DNA of 64,000 nucleotides from contig CP060757.1 of assembly GCA_023205875.1 (NCBI GenBank), forward strand, positions 682,001 to 746,000. Reading direction: 5' to 3'. The first letter of the stretch is position 1. Every line of letters begins with the position of its first letter. The notes beneath the pieces were generated by a model, which saw nothing but the letters and a program-made list of their open reading frames with translations, searched no databases and was not told the DNA's origin. Shown here in pieces: positions 9,269 through 20,708 of the stretch. The position numbers were made by a program, and so were the translations under genes. This DNA comes from Chloropicon primus (lineage: Eukaryota; Chlorophyta; Chloropicophyceae; Chloropicales; Chloropicaceae).

Positions 9269-12200
9269 CTACTGAGGTCTGCTCTGAACAATGTACAGTC
9301 CACCCTCGCTCAGAGCCCCCTCGATGTCTTGGGGGCACCCGAATTCATCCTCCAGCTGCATGCCAAGGTCGCACAGTTTCTCGCCCAACTCGATCAAAGA
9401 CTGTGGATTCTGGGTGAACGGGTCCTTGCTGTAATCCACGAGACCCTCTCCACCACCCTCGCTCCTAGAAAAATTGGCAAACGCCAGTATCTCCACCTGG
9501 CGCGTCTCTTTCTGTATCCTCAGCCGATAGGGCGTGCCCTGCGTCCCGGCCGCCAGAGTCTCTCCCTGGCCCGGAGCCAACTCTGCGTAGACGTAACCCT
9601 CCCTGCCCTCGTCCATAATTGGGTCTACCGTGTGCAAAACGAAAGCGTATTCGGAGGGCACCATCCTTTGAATCAGCACCGCCATGCAGGGCGTGGCTTG
9701 GGACGGGACACCGGCCTTGTGCCTGCTCAGCACGGCTCTCCTTGTGTAGAGGGATGCCCAAACTCTCTTTACGCCGTCTGCCACGCTTGGCGTATCGGAA
9801 GCATCGAGCCCCAAGATGGAATCATACAGCCCAGCACCGCTCATTCCCTTGAGGTCTTCCACATTTGCAGACGACCTGGCGATCAGCAAGTCAGTGGGGT
9901 TGAAATGGGTGCAGATGCTCTGCTCCACGAACTCTGTGGGGACCTCAAGGTTCTCGATCACCCCTCGGAGTTCCTGACATGTTTTGTCGAGTTCTTCGCC
10001 GCTGGAGTTCGAGTCAAGGAGGCGGTCAAGCCTGCTCAAGCCGTCCTTCCACCTGCTCATTTCGTCTCCTCCCTGCATACCGAGCACGAGCTCCATGCTG
10101 CCAAACGGCAAGCAGACACCCTTTGGAACGGTGTACGGAATACCAGTTTTGGAGGCATCCATGGACAGCTTCTGAAGCTCTCCGCATTGTGCGGCCTTGG
10201 CCCCACAAGTCTCCTTGGTGGACCCCTTCATGCCTACCGAGAGCAAGAATGACGCCTTCGTAATTTCCAGGCCCTTCTCTTCCTTTGCGCCAGCCGAGCC
10301 TGCTGCCGAGGGGGGAGCATTGTCCGTGGGATTAGCCCGCTCGACTCCCACGGCGGCTTCCGACTCCACCAAAGTGACCCTCTGTTGCGACGCCTCCAAA
10401 CACACGTACTTCCCACTCAGGCCACCCAAAAGCTTGTTGATCTCTTCCTCGCTTGTGCATGTCGCGAACACGACCCCCTCCTGTCTCGCCCGGATCGCGA
10501 GGTGACTCAGGTGAGGCAGTTCGTGCATGAGAACAACTCCCCTTACTCCATCCCCGCTCGCAGAAACTTCTTCATCGCCAGTGGCACGCCTCACGACCAA
10601 GATCTTGTTCTGGTGATGATCACTCCCGTCCTGTGCCATGGTGTGTTCCTCGATGGTATCGTAGCAGACAAGATTGCCAAAAGCTTTCCCGGCAACCAGC
10701 GTTTCCCATTCGTGGTTGTCACCTTTCAAGTAATCCCTGCTGACGCTTCTTGACAAAACCTGGCAAATTTTTGCGCACTGGAAGATCATGGAGGCCCTTG
10801 TCTCCGACTCCGCGAAGACGCTGACGGAATGGTCCGGGATCGCTTGCCCGAAGGCCTTCCCCAAGCGTGCGGCCTGGTCCGAGTATGCGCCAAGGTAGGA
10901 GTCCCTGTAAGTATCACAAACTCGCTTGGTCCTGTCCAAACAGGCCTTCAGCCTCAGCATGCACAATCGCACTTCCTGCTGGTCCGAGGACTCCCTCGTT
11001 AACAAGTCTGCGCACGCCAGAAGCTCGTTCGAGATTGCGCTGCACTCCGCTTGCAAGAAACCGTTTAACGAGAGATTGATCATGCATTTTTGGAGCACGA
11101 GAGCCAACAGCTTGACATCCTGCAAGCTGTTCTCGCGTCCTTCCCCCGAGAAGGCATTGAGCGCCCTCGAAGCCACCGTGAATCCATAGCTCTCTAGGGC
11201 TAGCTCACACAATCTGTATTTTTGTCTCGTCTCCATGGCCCTCTCCGGCGCATCGTTTCTCAACCCGCTCGAAAGGGCCCCGCACAGCAGTTGCCTCAAC
11301 CCGCTCGCCTTCTCCATCAAGCTCAGCAAGTCCTCCAGCGAAGACTCGGATTCCCCTTGAGAGCTGGCATCTTTGGCCTGCAAGAAAGCCAGAATCCGGC
11401 CCTTTTCCTCGTCGCCCATGCCTGCTTGCAATTCAAGAAGCTGCTCGTCCAAAGAGCTCGCGTTGAAGAACTCCCTCAGCTCCACTGTGAAGCGCTTGAA
11501 TTCCTCAACGAAGGCCTCCGGGTAGGCGCCTCCTTCCCCGGTCACTCTCTCCAGCATCTGCTCCGTCGCAACCAAGTCTTCTGGACCAGCGTTCCTGTGC
11601 AGCTTGTTCTGGATGGTGTGCTTGATCTCCCTCTTCAGGTCTTGAGGGATGTCGTTCCTGTGAGCAATGTCCCTGATCCTGGTGAGGGGAGTGCTGGCTC
11701 TGAATTCAGATGAGAAGCTAGGGAGAAGGGGGTACAGCCTCCTGATCAGAACGCTTGCGAAGTTGCCATTGTCGTCTCTCGAAGACTCCTCGAGCCCCCA
11801 CTCAAGCGACCTAAACATTCTCATACTAGACTCTGCGTGCCTGCACGGCCTGTGGTGGCCTCCCCCCTCCGAGCACGCGATGGAGCCGCAGTTGATCCAG
11901 TTCAAGTAGATGGAGCATGCGCTCACAACACTTGGAAGAAGCTCCTTGTGCTCCGCGTTGCCGCGACACAGGATTCTCTCCACCACCTCTAGCTTCTCCC
12001 TCCAGCTGGGCGAATTTTGGTCCCCTTGCACAATCTCTGCCTCACAAGAGCCCTCGGCCAGCATGCTGGTGTCCCAAGAGAGACCTTGCCTGTCGTGGCT
12101 GTGGTCATTGCTCTGCATGAAGACTATTTCTCGACCCTGCCAAGAATCGCTTTGAGATGGTCCACCCGACAGCTGAGACTCCAAAGAGTCGTACGCGTCA

Positions 12201-13094
12201 AACGCGTCACAGCTCGGCGGCGTGGCCTCTTCGGAGAGTCCTGACTCCGGCACCGGATCATCCGAAGAGAACTGTGCAGCGGCTTCGTCACCGGCCTCGG
12301 AAGATTCAGAGAAGCTGCCCTGAATTTTGTCCAGCGTGCTCTTGAGCTTGCTCAGGGTCGCGTCAAACTCGTCATCTTCCTCCTCGCCTGCCGCGTCGTG
12401 CAGTCCCCCCCCAGCGCCGCTATGTTCGCGTTCGCCTGCCCACAGCAAGTTGACCTCCAAGGGTCGATCCATCCCTTGAGGTATCGCGAGGGTTCGGTTC
12501 TCGCCCTCTTCCCACCTGTGGCCGTGAGGACCAGCGACCACGCACTGTTTTCCAAAACAATCAAAGGGAGGCAAAGCAATAATCCAAGCAAAGAGTCAGG
12601 GACCGAGCAGCCCAAAGGAGTCCAGGCGAGGCCCCGGGGGGCGATCTGCGCGCACGCATTCTCACGGAACGTACCTTGAACTCGAAGAAATCTCCCGCGC
12701 GGAGGCTCGCAGTGGTGGTCCATCCGGCCCCTCGGGGCTCGAAGCAAAGCCCCTCGCTCGCGTCCCACCTCCCCAGCTCACTGCTCTGGCCCACCAGGAT
12801 CAGCCGCTCGTCCTCGCCCACTTTGGGAAAGCTCGACAGATTGAAAGACACCTCAACCCTCTGGGCCATCGAGACGGACCCGCTGGCGTTCCCGTTACCC
12901 CTGGATCTCGCAACAAGTGCAGGTCCCCTTCCAACCCCCCCCACCCTGGTGGTCGGGGTGATCTGTCTCCTTCGCGTCACGAGAACCACCCTCGGCTTGC
13001 CAGGCACTTTCCTGGAGCTACACGAGCACCTCTCAATCCCCCCCACCCCCACCCCTCTCCCCCAACCAACATCCGTCCCTCTTCTCACCCTCAT
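9269..13094 (-). CDS. Phosphoglucan/glucan water dikinase with N-terminal CBM20
   Basis: Two exons, 12675-13094 and 9269-12544, phase 0, 1231 residues. The starch-binding CBM20 domain spans the 130-bp intron (VSFNLSSFP and ILVGQSSELGRWD, then HRWEEGENRTL). After a long helical middle comes the phosphohistidine region, with catalytic His in LPHLSHLAIRARQ, then a C-terminal PEP/pyruvate-binding nucleotide domain (IARSSANVEDLKG, VYAELAPGQGETLA) ending in IVQSRPQ. CBM20 with this dikinase core is the layout of PWD/GWD3, which transfers the beta-phosphate of ATP to pre-phosphorylated amylopectin and starts starch breakdown in plastids. The Arg-rich N-terminus could be a transit peptide. The stop is 73 bp from the convergent cysteine synthase-like gene. 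Confidence 0.93.
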
Positions 13095-13335
13095 CCTCTC
13101 CTCCTCTCCTCTCCTCCGCTCGCTCCTCTCGCTCTTGTTCGTTGAACTTTCAAAATGATGATCTTGCAGGTTTTGCCTTGGAAGAGGAAGAGGAAGAGGA
13201 GAGGACAAAGGTTGTGCCTTGGAGTGTTGTTCGCAGGGTCTGTGTGGTGTGCGCGGTCGGTCTGTCTGTCTTGCGGTGTGCGTGGAATTCAAAAGCTTGA
13301 AAGGTTTACGGTGTTGGAACGTGGAGAAGGGGGAA

Positions 13336-13370
<35 letters not shown>

Positions 13371-13400
13371 TGGTTGTCTGTTGTGTGAAGCACTATCAAT
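13095..13400. promoter_or_regulatory. Shared upstream region of the PWD and UPF0193 genes
   Basis: 306 bp between divergent start codons. It holds a (TG)n run at about 13338-13367, just before the UPF0193 start, and a purine-rich stretch near 13180. No clear TATA box is seen; a bidirectional promoter is inferred from layout only. Confidence 0.4.
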
Positions 13401-13683
13401 ATGAGTGATAACCCGTGGGACCGACTTGGTCGTGGGAGCTCGGCAGGGCGTGCTCTCTTCGCGCTGTACTCGGGAGACCTGGCAGGAAGGCAGGCAGGAA
13501 ACAAGTACAGTCAAAGAAATAGGGACAAGTTCATCAAGCAACTGCAGCAAGTGAACAGAGCGTTCGAGGAGGAGAAGATAGAGAAGCCAAAGGCGATACC
13601 CAAGTCTCAAGCAAAGGTAATGCCTTCTCGTCGTCGCGGCTTGGCTTTCCTGTACACTGACGCCTTCCTCCTTCGTCCACCCT

Positions 13684-13716
<33 letters not shown>

Positions 13717-14301
13717 CCTTCCTTCGTTCCCTTTGTGACCGACTAACCGACAGGTCACGGTGCCAAAGTTCAAGAAGAAGAAGTCGTCCTCGAGCAACAA
13801 CAGTTATTCCATTCCTGCGGGCAAGAAGCCAGCACACTTGATAAAGGATGAGCTCAAAGTGCTGGAAGACGACCTCAGGAACGAGGCGACCCTGATGCAG
13901 CCAAAGAGGACCCTCATTGGAGAAAGGGAGAAGCAGAGGTACGCTACGCACCTCGAGTGGAACGGCAATCCTCCCCAAGAGCTCCCAGCGGATTGGCAGC
14001 CAAGGAAGTCCAAGGGCAGGAGGACGGAGAAGGAGGAGCTTAGGGATCTGTTTGACGCGACGATGAGCGAGATAGACGAGAGAAGAAATTTCATGGAGGA
14101 GATGAAAGCTGCTGGAAAGGGGCCAGCGGTCTTGCAGCAGATCAAGGGCGAGATCCAAACGGTGAGCAAAGTCGGGAGAAGACCTCTGATCTTGTCCCCC
14201 ACTCTTTTCTGACAGCACCTCTCCCTTCCCCGAAAACCTTTGCGCAGAGAATACACGACTTGAGGCGCATCGATGAGCTTATGCAGGAGGCAGCCGATTA
14301 G
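13401..14301 (+). CDS. UPF0193 (EVG1/C22orf23-like) protein, probably ciliary
   Basis: Three exons, 13401-13616, 13754-14161 and 14248-14301, all phase 0 with GTAAT/GTGAG donors and CAG acceptors, give 225 residues. The C-terminal half matches the UPF0193 pattern (EIDERRNFMEEMKAAGKGP followed by IKGEIQ and RIHDLRRIDELM). The N-terminus is basic, with a KFKKKKSSSS patch. UPF0193 genes occur mainly in ciliated eukaryotes, which makes a flagellar role likely but unproven. The first intron contains a (CT)n run at about 13681-13702. Confidence 0.75.
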
Positions 14302-14410
14302 CGACCAGGCTTCTTCGCCGTATCTATACGGATACAAAGCCTGTAACTAGATTACAAAAGCAAAAGAAAAGTTTTTGTTGTATTGTACGAACTATATCTA
14401 AGTTTCCGAC

Positions 14411-16699
14411 TCACCACAGGTGCTTAAACCGTGAATCCAAAATTGGTGAGTAGCCGGCCGTGAAGCCCTGCTCTTGAGCGTTCTGAATGCCAGAGCTCCA
14501 GCCAGAGTAAGCTGCTGTAGATCCATTTCCATTGGTGTTGGCGTTGGCGTTGCCACCCGTCTCGTTCCCGAGGGGGTCCTCAGGCGAGGACGCATCCGAA
14601 GGGGCCTTAGCCAACCCCAAGTTGTCCTTGCCGCCGGTCGCCCAAGGGTCAGGGCCGTAGCCCGGTGGTGGCGGCGCACCTCCGACAGGGACGTAGGACC
14701 CTTGCCCTCCCTGCACGTTACCCTGCTGCTGCTGCCTCAGCAGCGGTCCGCCTCCAACCGGAGCAGAAAACAGAGACTCTCCCTTCTCGGACAAACCCAT
14801 CTTCTCCAGCTGCTGCTGCAGAGTCGGCATGTTGTAAGGCTGGTCCAGCGGCCCCGCCGCCTGTGGCATCCCATTCTGCTTCCCATCCGAAACAACAGCG
14901 GCGTTCGTGGGCCACACCTGCTGCTGGCTCCTGTTCTGGCCCATGTCCTCTGCCCCATAGTACTGCGGAATTGATGTCTTGATGTTCCTGAAAAAGTCGT
15001 TTGGCAACAAAAAGTCCCCGTTCTCGGCGTTGGCCGCCTGCAAGGGGAGAGCCATTTGGTGCTGCGGGTACGAGGGCATGGTGCCAGACCCGGGCTCCGC
15101 TTGAGGCTTCAACTTCTCCTGGGAAGGGACCCCCTCATGCTGCCCCTGGAGGGGGGTTCCCTTTGGAATGTGTGTCATGCACTCAATGTATCTATTTCCC
15201 ATCATCTCCTTGTGCTTGGTCTGCCTCGCGACTTCTGCCTCCTGCGAGCTGGAGAACTGGACGTATGCAACCCCATTGCAAGTTCCCAGCCTTCCCTCCC
15301 TCTCTGGCCTCGTCATGAGGACAACCCCAAGCACCCCATATTCCGTGAAGAATGCCCTGATGTCCTTCTCCTCCGTGGTGTACGGCAAGCCCCTCAGCTT
15401 CAGCACGGTCCCTTTTGGCGCGTTTGACAGCATGCGCGTCTTCCCCGTGATGTTGTTCACATGCTTCACCTTGTTTACACCCAGCCCAGACAGGTACTGG
15501 GTCTGGGCGCCCGGGGCGCCGCCCGCGGCGGCCTGGTACTGCGCCGCCTGTCCGCCCTGCACGCCCTGCTGGAAGGAGTTCTGAGACTTGTACCCCGGCA
15601 GCGAGCTCGCCACCTCGAGGAACTCCTGCTTGGTCGCCTTGAAGATCTCGATGTACCTCTTGCCCAGCATCTGCTTCTGGAAAGACAGGACATTCTGCAT
15701 CAGAACGTTTCCCATGAACTCCACGAACGCCTCTCCGGTGGGTCGCCCGTTCGGGGTGAGGGTGAAGACGATGTCCTTCACCGGCTGACCCTCGAAGAAG
15801 CCTCTCACGTCGCGCTCCTGGGCGGAGAAGGGCAGACCCCTGACCCTAACCACCACAGGGCGAACCTGCTGCCCGTTGCTCCCGGCGACCTGGTGCTGGG
15901 CGGCTCCTCCGGCGGCCCTGCTGTCCCTCATCAGCATGTTGCCCCCCCCGTTGGGCGGGGTCGACGACAAGGAGTTCGACTCGCTGGCGCTGCCGCCGCT
16001 GGTGGAGTACTCCGCCACTCCGCCGCCGGAGACCCCGTTCCCGTTCGAGCCGGCTCCTGCGCCCTGCTGCTGGCCGTAGGGGTAGGCGATCCCGATCCCG
16101 GCCCCGCCGCTGACCCCCGGGACCCCCGCGCCCGCCTGCGCCTGCGCCGCGAGCTGGAGGTCCTGGACATGCAGGTGGGCCTGGGCCTGCGCCCTCGAGG
16201 CCTGAGCGTACGTCATTCCGCTGTGAAGGGCGGAGACCGGCGTGGGCACCGGGGCCGGGACGGGGACGGAGTGCGAGGCCGCGAGGCTTCCGTGCCCCGC
16301 GACGCCCCCCGCCACCCCCTCCGCGTAGCGCGAGCCGTTCGCCGCCCCGCTGTTGGTCCCCAGGTGGTTCCCCACCCCCGCGCTTCCGTTGCGCCCCCCC
16401 ACGCCGCCTCCCGAGGTGAGGCCGCTCTTTCCGTCCAAGAAGAGCTCGATGTACCTGTTCCCCATGCTCTCCCTGTTCTTCCTCTGCAGGGCCGCGCTCG
16501 CCTCCTGCTCCGAGTGGAAGTAAACGTAGCCCTCGCCCGTGGGCTTCCCGTTCTTCCTCACCACCACAGTCTTGGCGAGCTTGAAGCCCTCGAAGAAGGC
16601 CTCCACGTCCTTCTCGTCCGCCTGGTAGGGCAGGCCGCGCATACGCAAGCTGTGGCTCGTGCTCGCCGCGCCCCCTCCGCTCCCGCCGCTCACGACCAT
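14411..16699 (-). CDS. Three-RRM RNA-binding protein, hnRNP F/H-ESRP type
   Basis: Single exon, 762 residues. Three quasi-RRMs start with the typical RGLP signature: RMRGLPYQADEKDVEAFF (about 20-100), RVRGLPFSAQERDVRGFF (about 285-360) and KLRGLPYTTEEKDIRAFF (about 430-510). Each ends with GNRYIE or GKRYIE. Linkers are Gly/Ser/Gln-rich, and the C-terminal 250 residues are Gln/Pro/Gly-rich and probably disordered. In animals such proteins bind G-tract RNA and control alternative splicing. The ATG at 16699 opens straight into RRM1. The 3' end faces UPF0193 at 109 bp. Confidence 0.9.
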   Translation of the reverse strand: MVVSGGSGGGAASTSHSLRMRGLPYQADEKDVEAFFEGFKLAKTVVVRKNGKPTGEGYVYFHSEQEASAALQRKNRESMGNRYIELFLDGKSGLTSGGGVGGRNGSAGVGNHLGTNSGAANGSRYAEGVAGGVAGHGSLAASHSVPVPAPVPTPVSALHSGMTYAQASRAQAQAHLHVQDLQLAAQAQAGAGVPGVSGGAGIGIAYPYGQQQGAGAGSNGNGVSGGGVAEYSTSGGSASESNSLSSTPPNGGGNMLMRDSRAAGGAAQHQVAGSNGQQVRPVVVRVRGLPFSAQERDVRGFFEGQPVKDIVFTLTPNGRPTGEAFVEFMGNVLMQNVLSFQKQMLGKRYIEIFKATKQEFLEVASSLPGYKSQNSFQQGVQGGQAAQYQAAAGGAPGAQTQYLSGLGVNKVKHVNNITGKTRMLSNAPKGTVLKLRGLPYTTEEKDIRAFFTEYGVLGVVLMTRPEREGRLGTCNGVAYVQFSSSQEAEVARQTKHKEMMGNRYIECMTHIPKGTPLQGQHEGVPSQEKLKPQAEPGSGTMPSYPQHQMALPLQAANAENGDFLLPNDFFRNIKTSIPQYYGAEDMGQNRSQQQVWPTNAAVVSDGKQNGMPQAAGPLDQPYNMPTLQQQLEKMGLSEKGESLFSAPVGGGPLLRQQQQGNVQGGQGSYVPVGGAPPPPGYGPDPWATGGKDNLGLAKAPSDASSPEDPLGNETGGNANANTNGNGSTAAYSGWSSGIQNAQEQGFTAGYSPILDSRFKHLW

Positions 16700-17405
16700 A
16701 TCGTCAAGTGGGCAAAATAAATAAAGACAAACGCCACCTCAAAGGGCAGCACGCGCAGACACACGCAACACGCACGCACGCACGCACAACACACACTCGC
16801 AAACCCACAGAAGAACCCCCACTTCTTCGCTATCTTTCCCTCCCCCGTCTCGTCGCGACTCGTCGCGTCCGGACCCTACGCAAACCCACTCCAAGATGGG
16901 TCCCAGCCCCTTCGCCCCCTCGCACTCGCTTGGTCTCTGCCCCCTCACCGACACAACGCAGGTGCCGTGAGCCCAGGTCGCCCGTCTTTGTTTCCCTTGT
17001 TTTGGCCCCAAGTGAGCTTTAGCTCCCTTTCCCTCCTCCCTCCTCTCTCTTTTTCCTGCTCATCCTTTCCACCTCGACTTACAACCAAATAGCACGCGAT
17101 TTCTACACTGCACGCCAGCAATACGAGCACGAAAAACGATTCTTCGAGAGACCTCATCTTAAAAGGGTAAGGAGTACACCGAGCGTTCGGTCTTTTGGCG
17201 AGCGTCGCCGGCGAGCGTCCGCGAAGGCGGGAAAAATGAAAAAATCCTTCTGAAATTTCATGAGAGAAGAAGAGGAAATTTCTGAGGACCCCAGCCCGCC
17301 GCAGCGAAGCGAAGGGCGCGTCGACGAGTCGAGTGGAGGGGTCTGCGGACGATTGCGATTGCTCTCGGTGGCCGGTTGCCTGTGTCTGTGTCTGTGTGTC
17401 AAGTC
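16700..17405. promoter_or_regulatory. Divergent intergenic region between the RRM protein and NAP1
   Basis: 706 bp between divergent starts with no supportable gene. It holds a CA/CACG-rich simple repeat at about 16748-16800 and pyrimidine-rich DNA to 17070. The last 200 bp are presumably the NAP1 5' leader, with TG/TCTG repeats just before the start. Confidence 0.5.
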
Positions 17406-18775
17406 ATGTCGAAACTCAAAGGAAATTTGGACGAGAAGGTCGTTGCGGTAAGTGTGTGCGCTGGAACGAGCTGCGCGTGCGTCCCTTTCTTCGCCGTGCC
17501 CTCAAGAAGAAGATGCTCTCTCGAAGACGTTGACGGATGGACGGACTGACGGACCTCTGCCTCTCGGATCTGCCTCGTCGTCATCACCACCATCACCATC
17601 ACCATCGTCTTCACCGTCGTTGTCGACGACGACAACAACAGGAGCGCATGCAGCAGCTCGGTTTCGACACGAACGATCCGGAGAAGGCCGGCCTGCTGAA
17701 GGCGACGATGGAGAAGCTGGACAAGATCCTGACGGCCAATTCGACCTCGGAGGCCATCCTCCAGGACCTCCACCCCAAAATCAGGGGCAGGGTGGAGAAG
17801 CTGCGCGACTTGCAGGAGGAGTACGACACGCTGGAGGACGCGTTCATGGAGGAGCAGAGGAAGCTCGTGCTCAAGTACGAGGGCCTGTACCAGCCCCTGT
17901 ACGACGCGAGGGCGGAGATCGTGAGCGGGAAGCAGGACGCCCAGATCGAGGCCGTGTACACCGAGGACGAGGAGGAGGCCGGGGCCGCGGAGGCGGGGGA
18001 ACCCGCGGGCCAGGGCGTCCCGGAGTTCTGGGCCTTCTGCCTGAGGAACAACGACGTCGTGTCGGAGCTGATCACGGAGAAGGACGACGAGGTCCTCAAG
18101 TACCTCAAGGACATCAGGTACGAGCTCCTGGGGTTCGACGAGGCCAAGGAGGCCAAGGACGGCGAGGGAGAGGAACAGGACGAGGACGAGGAGGAGGGTT
18201 TCAAGCTCTACTTCGAGTTCGAGGAGGGCAACCCTTACTTTGACAACAAGGTCCTGGTGAAGACGTACAAGATGATCGACGAGGAGGAGGGGATCTTGGA
18301 AAAGTCGGAGGGGAGCACGATTCTCTGGAAGCCTGGAAAGAACGTGACGGTCAAGGTGATGAGGAAGAAGAACAAGAAGGGCGGTAGGTCCAAGGGGCCC
18401 GCGATGACGAAGACCGAGAAGTGCGAGAGCTTCTTCAACTTCTTCTCCCCCCCCGACCCCCAGGAGCTCATCGGAATGGACGACGGGGACTCGGAAGACT
18501 TCGACGAGGAGGAGATGGAGGAGCTCCAGGCGGCGCTGCAGGAGGACTACGAGATTGGTTGTATATTCAAGGACAAGATCATTCCTCACGCCGTGTCTTG
18601 GTTCACGGGAGAGGCCCTCGAGGACGAGGAGGAGGACATGGAGGACGAGGACGAGGAGGACGAGGAGGGCGAGGGCGACGAGGAGGGGATTAGCGTTAGG
18701 GCTCAGTCGAATAGCCAGGCGAACACGTCCGAAGCCTCGCTCCAGGGCGAGCAGCCGGAATGCAAGCAGCAGTAA
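17406..18775 (+). CDS. NAP1: Nucleosome assembly protein 1 (NAP1) with CKQQ C-terminus
   Basis: Two exons: a 42-base first exon (17406-17447, MSKLKGNLDEKVVA) and 17642-18775, phase 0, 391 residues. The N-terminal dimerisation helix (GRVEKLRDLQEEYD) is followed by the NAP earmuff fold (PEFWAFCLRNNDVVSELI, YFEFEEGNPYFDN, SFFNFFSPPDPQE) and a very acidic tail. The last four residues, CKQQ, form a CaaX-type farnesylation box also found at the end of plant NAP1 proteins. The protein is a histone H2A-H2B chaperone that shuttles between cytosol and nucleus. The intron is 194 bp with CAC/ACC repeats before the acceptor. The stop lies 55 bp from the convergent WASH gene. Confidence 0.95.
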
Positions 18776-18830
18776 AATGTACATTTTTTAAAAGGTTTTT
18801 AGGTCAAAAAAGTAGGCTTCTGTTTCCTTT

Positions 18831-20477
18831 TTAATCGTCCCACGAGTCCGAGTCCTCGGAGGACGACTCACTGGACTCTTGGAACTCGATCCAGTCCTGG
18901 AGACCCAGGATCCTGTCCCCCTCCGCTTCCCCTTCCTCGTCGTCCGCCACCACCGAGAGCTTTTGCATCGGCCTGTCGATCTGCTTCCCCAGAACAGTGC
19001 TCCTCCTCCTGTCCAGCTGCTTCTTAAGGGCGGACATCATGTCGTCGCCCTCCTCCTCCCTCTGCACGGGCTTGATGGAGGGAAGCCTCTCCCTGGGCTT
19101 GTGCAGCGTCTTCCTGGCGCCGCCCTTGATCGCATCCAGCATCGCGGAGTGGGGGTCCAAAGCCGCAGCCTTTGCCTTCGGGGCTGCAGCTGGGGCCGAG
19201 TCCTTCTCCCCGCCCTCTCCCGGTGTGGCCACCTTCTTGAGGCTGCCTTTCGAGGCGTTTCGGATCGCGTCCAGGAGGGCTCCCCGACCCCCTTCGGCTG
19301 CGGGTGGTGGGGGTGGGGCAGCCGCGGGCGGCGGCGGTGGCTGTGGGGGGGGAGCTCCCGCAGCTGCAGGTGGTGGAGGTGGAGGTGGGGCAGCTGCCGC
19401 GGGAGGTGGGGGCGGTGGAGGTGGCACACCACCGCTGCTGCCGCTCGCTTGGTTCCCAGATTGGGACGGTGACGGATCCGCGATTCCCGCCTGGTGCGCC
19501 TGCGAGCTTCCAGCGTCATTTACCAAGGTGCTGTCGATCTCCGGCAGACTGTTCACCAAGTTCGCGGAAGGCGCAATGCCCTTCACCGAAATCTCGGTGG
19601 GCATCTGGAACTGAACGTTGTCCGCTATGCTGTCCAGGTCTGGCAGCATGGAGGGCAGGTCCAGGGTGGGCACGTCATTCAGAGTCGGGCGGTAGCCAAA
19701 CTCAAGGGACTGCAACGAGGCTACCTTGTTGTTGTTCGTCATCATGGTTTGAGGCGCTTCACCTATCTCCAGGTTGGGAAGCAAGCTGCCTGCTGCCAGC
19801 AAGGAGTCCGCCTCCTCCCCCTCCTCCGCGTCAGACTCGTTCAGGTTCTCATCTTGCACCAAGTCCTCGCCACTCATTCTGTACACGTTGCGGTCTGTGC
19901 CATAGAGGAGCATACCGTCCACGGAGTCCAAAGTCTTTGGCACCTTGCCGAACTTCTTCTGGCCCTGGCTTCCGACCTTGCCCTCGTCACCCTTGTGCTT
20001 GTTCGCCGCGTAACTGGCAAAGAAGTGGAAAAGCTCCCTCGTGTCCTCCCCTTTGATCTTCCAGCCATCGGACAACAGACCCACGTCTCCCTGGAGCTCT
20101 GAAGTCGACGCACGGCCCTGTCCCGCTTCCTCCTTCTCGGCGTACACGCTGACCCTGCTGTCCTGCGTTTGCTGCCAACGCACCCAGCTGTTCTCGAAGA
20201 TGCTGTTGAAACTTTCGAATTCCCCGGGGCCAACCGGGTACTGCGAGGCGGACTCCACCTTTATAGCCTTCCTGCTCTGCGCCACGGACTCCACCCTGGC
20301 CTTCACGCCCGCCAACCTGGTTTCTATCTCCCCTATCGAAGCAAAGCGTTTGGAAGCCGCCTCTTCCACTCTATCGAACGCATCGTTCGCTGCCCTTTCC
20401 AGTTCCTTCAGGGACTCCAGGATGCACCCGTACGTCTCCTTCGGTTCCTTGTTCTGCCCTATCACCCTCACTTCCAT
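18831..20477 (-). CDS. WASH complex subunit 1, Arp2/3 activator
   Basis: Single exon, 548 residues. The helical N-terminal half matches the WASH homology domain (GCILESLKELERAANDAFD; later LLYGTDRNVYR and a LPSMLPDLDSIADNV / GIAPSANL stretch). A Pro/Ala/Gly-rich polyproline segment follows (about 345-400). After it come WH2-type actin-binding units (LLDAIRNASKGSLKKV and MLDAIKGGARKTLHKP), a basic connector (MMSALKKQLDRRRSTVLGK) and an acidic tail with a Trp two residues from the end (EDSDSWDD), the usual Arp2/3-binding residue. WASH builds branched actin on endosomes for cargo sorting. SCAR/WAVE is less likely because its N-terminal domain is absent. Confidence 0.82.
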   Translation of the reverse strand: MEVRVIGQNKEPKETYGCILESLKELERAANDAFDRVEEAASKRFASIGEIETRLAGVKARVESVAQSRKAIKVESASQYPVGPGEFESFNSIFENSWVRWQQTQDSRVSVYAEKEEAGQGRASTSELQGDVGLLSDGWKIKGEDTRELFHFFASYAANKHKGDEGKVGSQGQKKFGKVPKTLDSVDGMLLYGTDRNVYRMSGEDLVQDENLNESDAEEGEEADSLLAAGSLLPNLEIGEAPQTMMTNNNKVASLQSLEFGYRPTLNDVPTLDLPSMLPDLDSIADNVQFQMPTEISVKGIAPSANLVNSLPEIDSTLVNDAGSSQAHQAGIADPSPSQSGNQASGSSGGVPPPPPPPPAAAAPPPPPPPAAAGAPPPQPPPPPAAAPPPPPAAEGGRGALLDAIRNASKGSLKKVATPGEGGEKDSAPAAAPKAKAAALDPHSAMLDAIKGGARKTLHKPRERLPSIKPVQREEEGDDMMSALKKQLDRRRSTVLGKQIDRPMQKLSVVADDEEGEAEGDRILGLQDWIEFQESSESSSEDSDSWDD

Positions 20478-20708
20478 CCTTCCTCTCTCCTATCCCAAGT
20501 AAAGCTCCAAGCCCTTCGGTGTCTGACCTCCCAGCCTGGTTTTTCCCGGAATGACAGAAGAATTTAGACGACACCGTGGGTGGACGGAAGGGGGAGGACG
20601 ACGGAGGAGAGGCAGACAGGTGGAGGACGAGGGCGAACACGTAGCTGCAGGTGTACGCAGCAAGATCTTTCGGCCAAGACAAGGGAGAAAGGTGTCGAGA
20701 GAAGGAGG

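Noticed and set aside
12157-12345. Small + strand frame inside the PWD gene
   Set aside because: Antisense shadow of a conserved gene.
17399-18784. Open frame of 461 codons on the minus strand, Leu/Val-rich
   Set aside because: It is the reverse complement of the acidic, Glu/Asp-rich NAP1 gene. The Leu/Val richness is a by-product of GAG and GAC codons.
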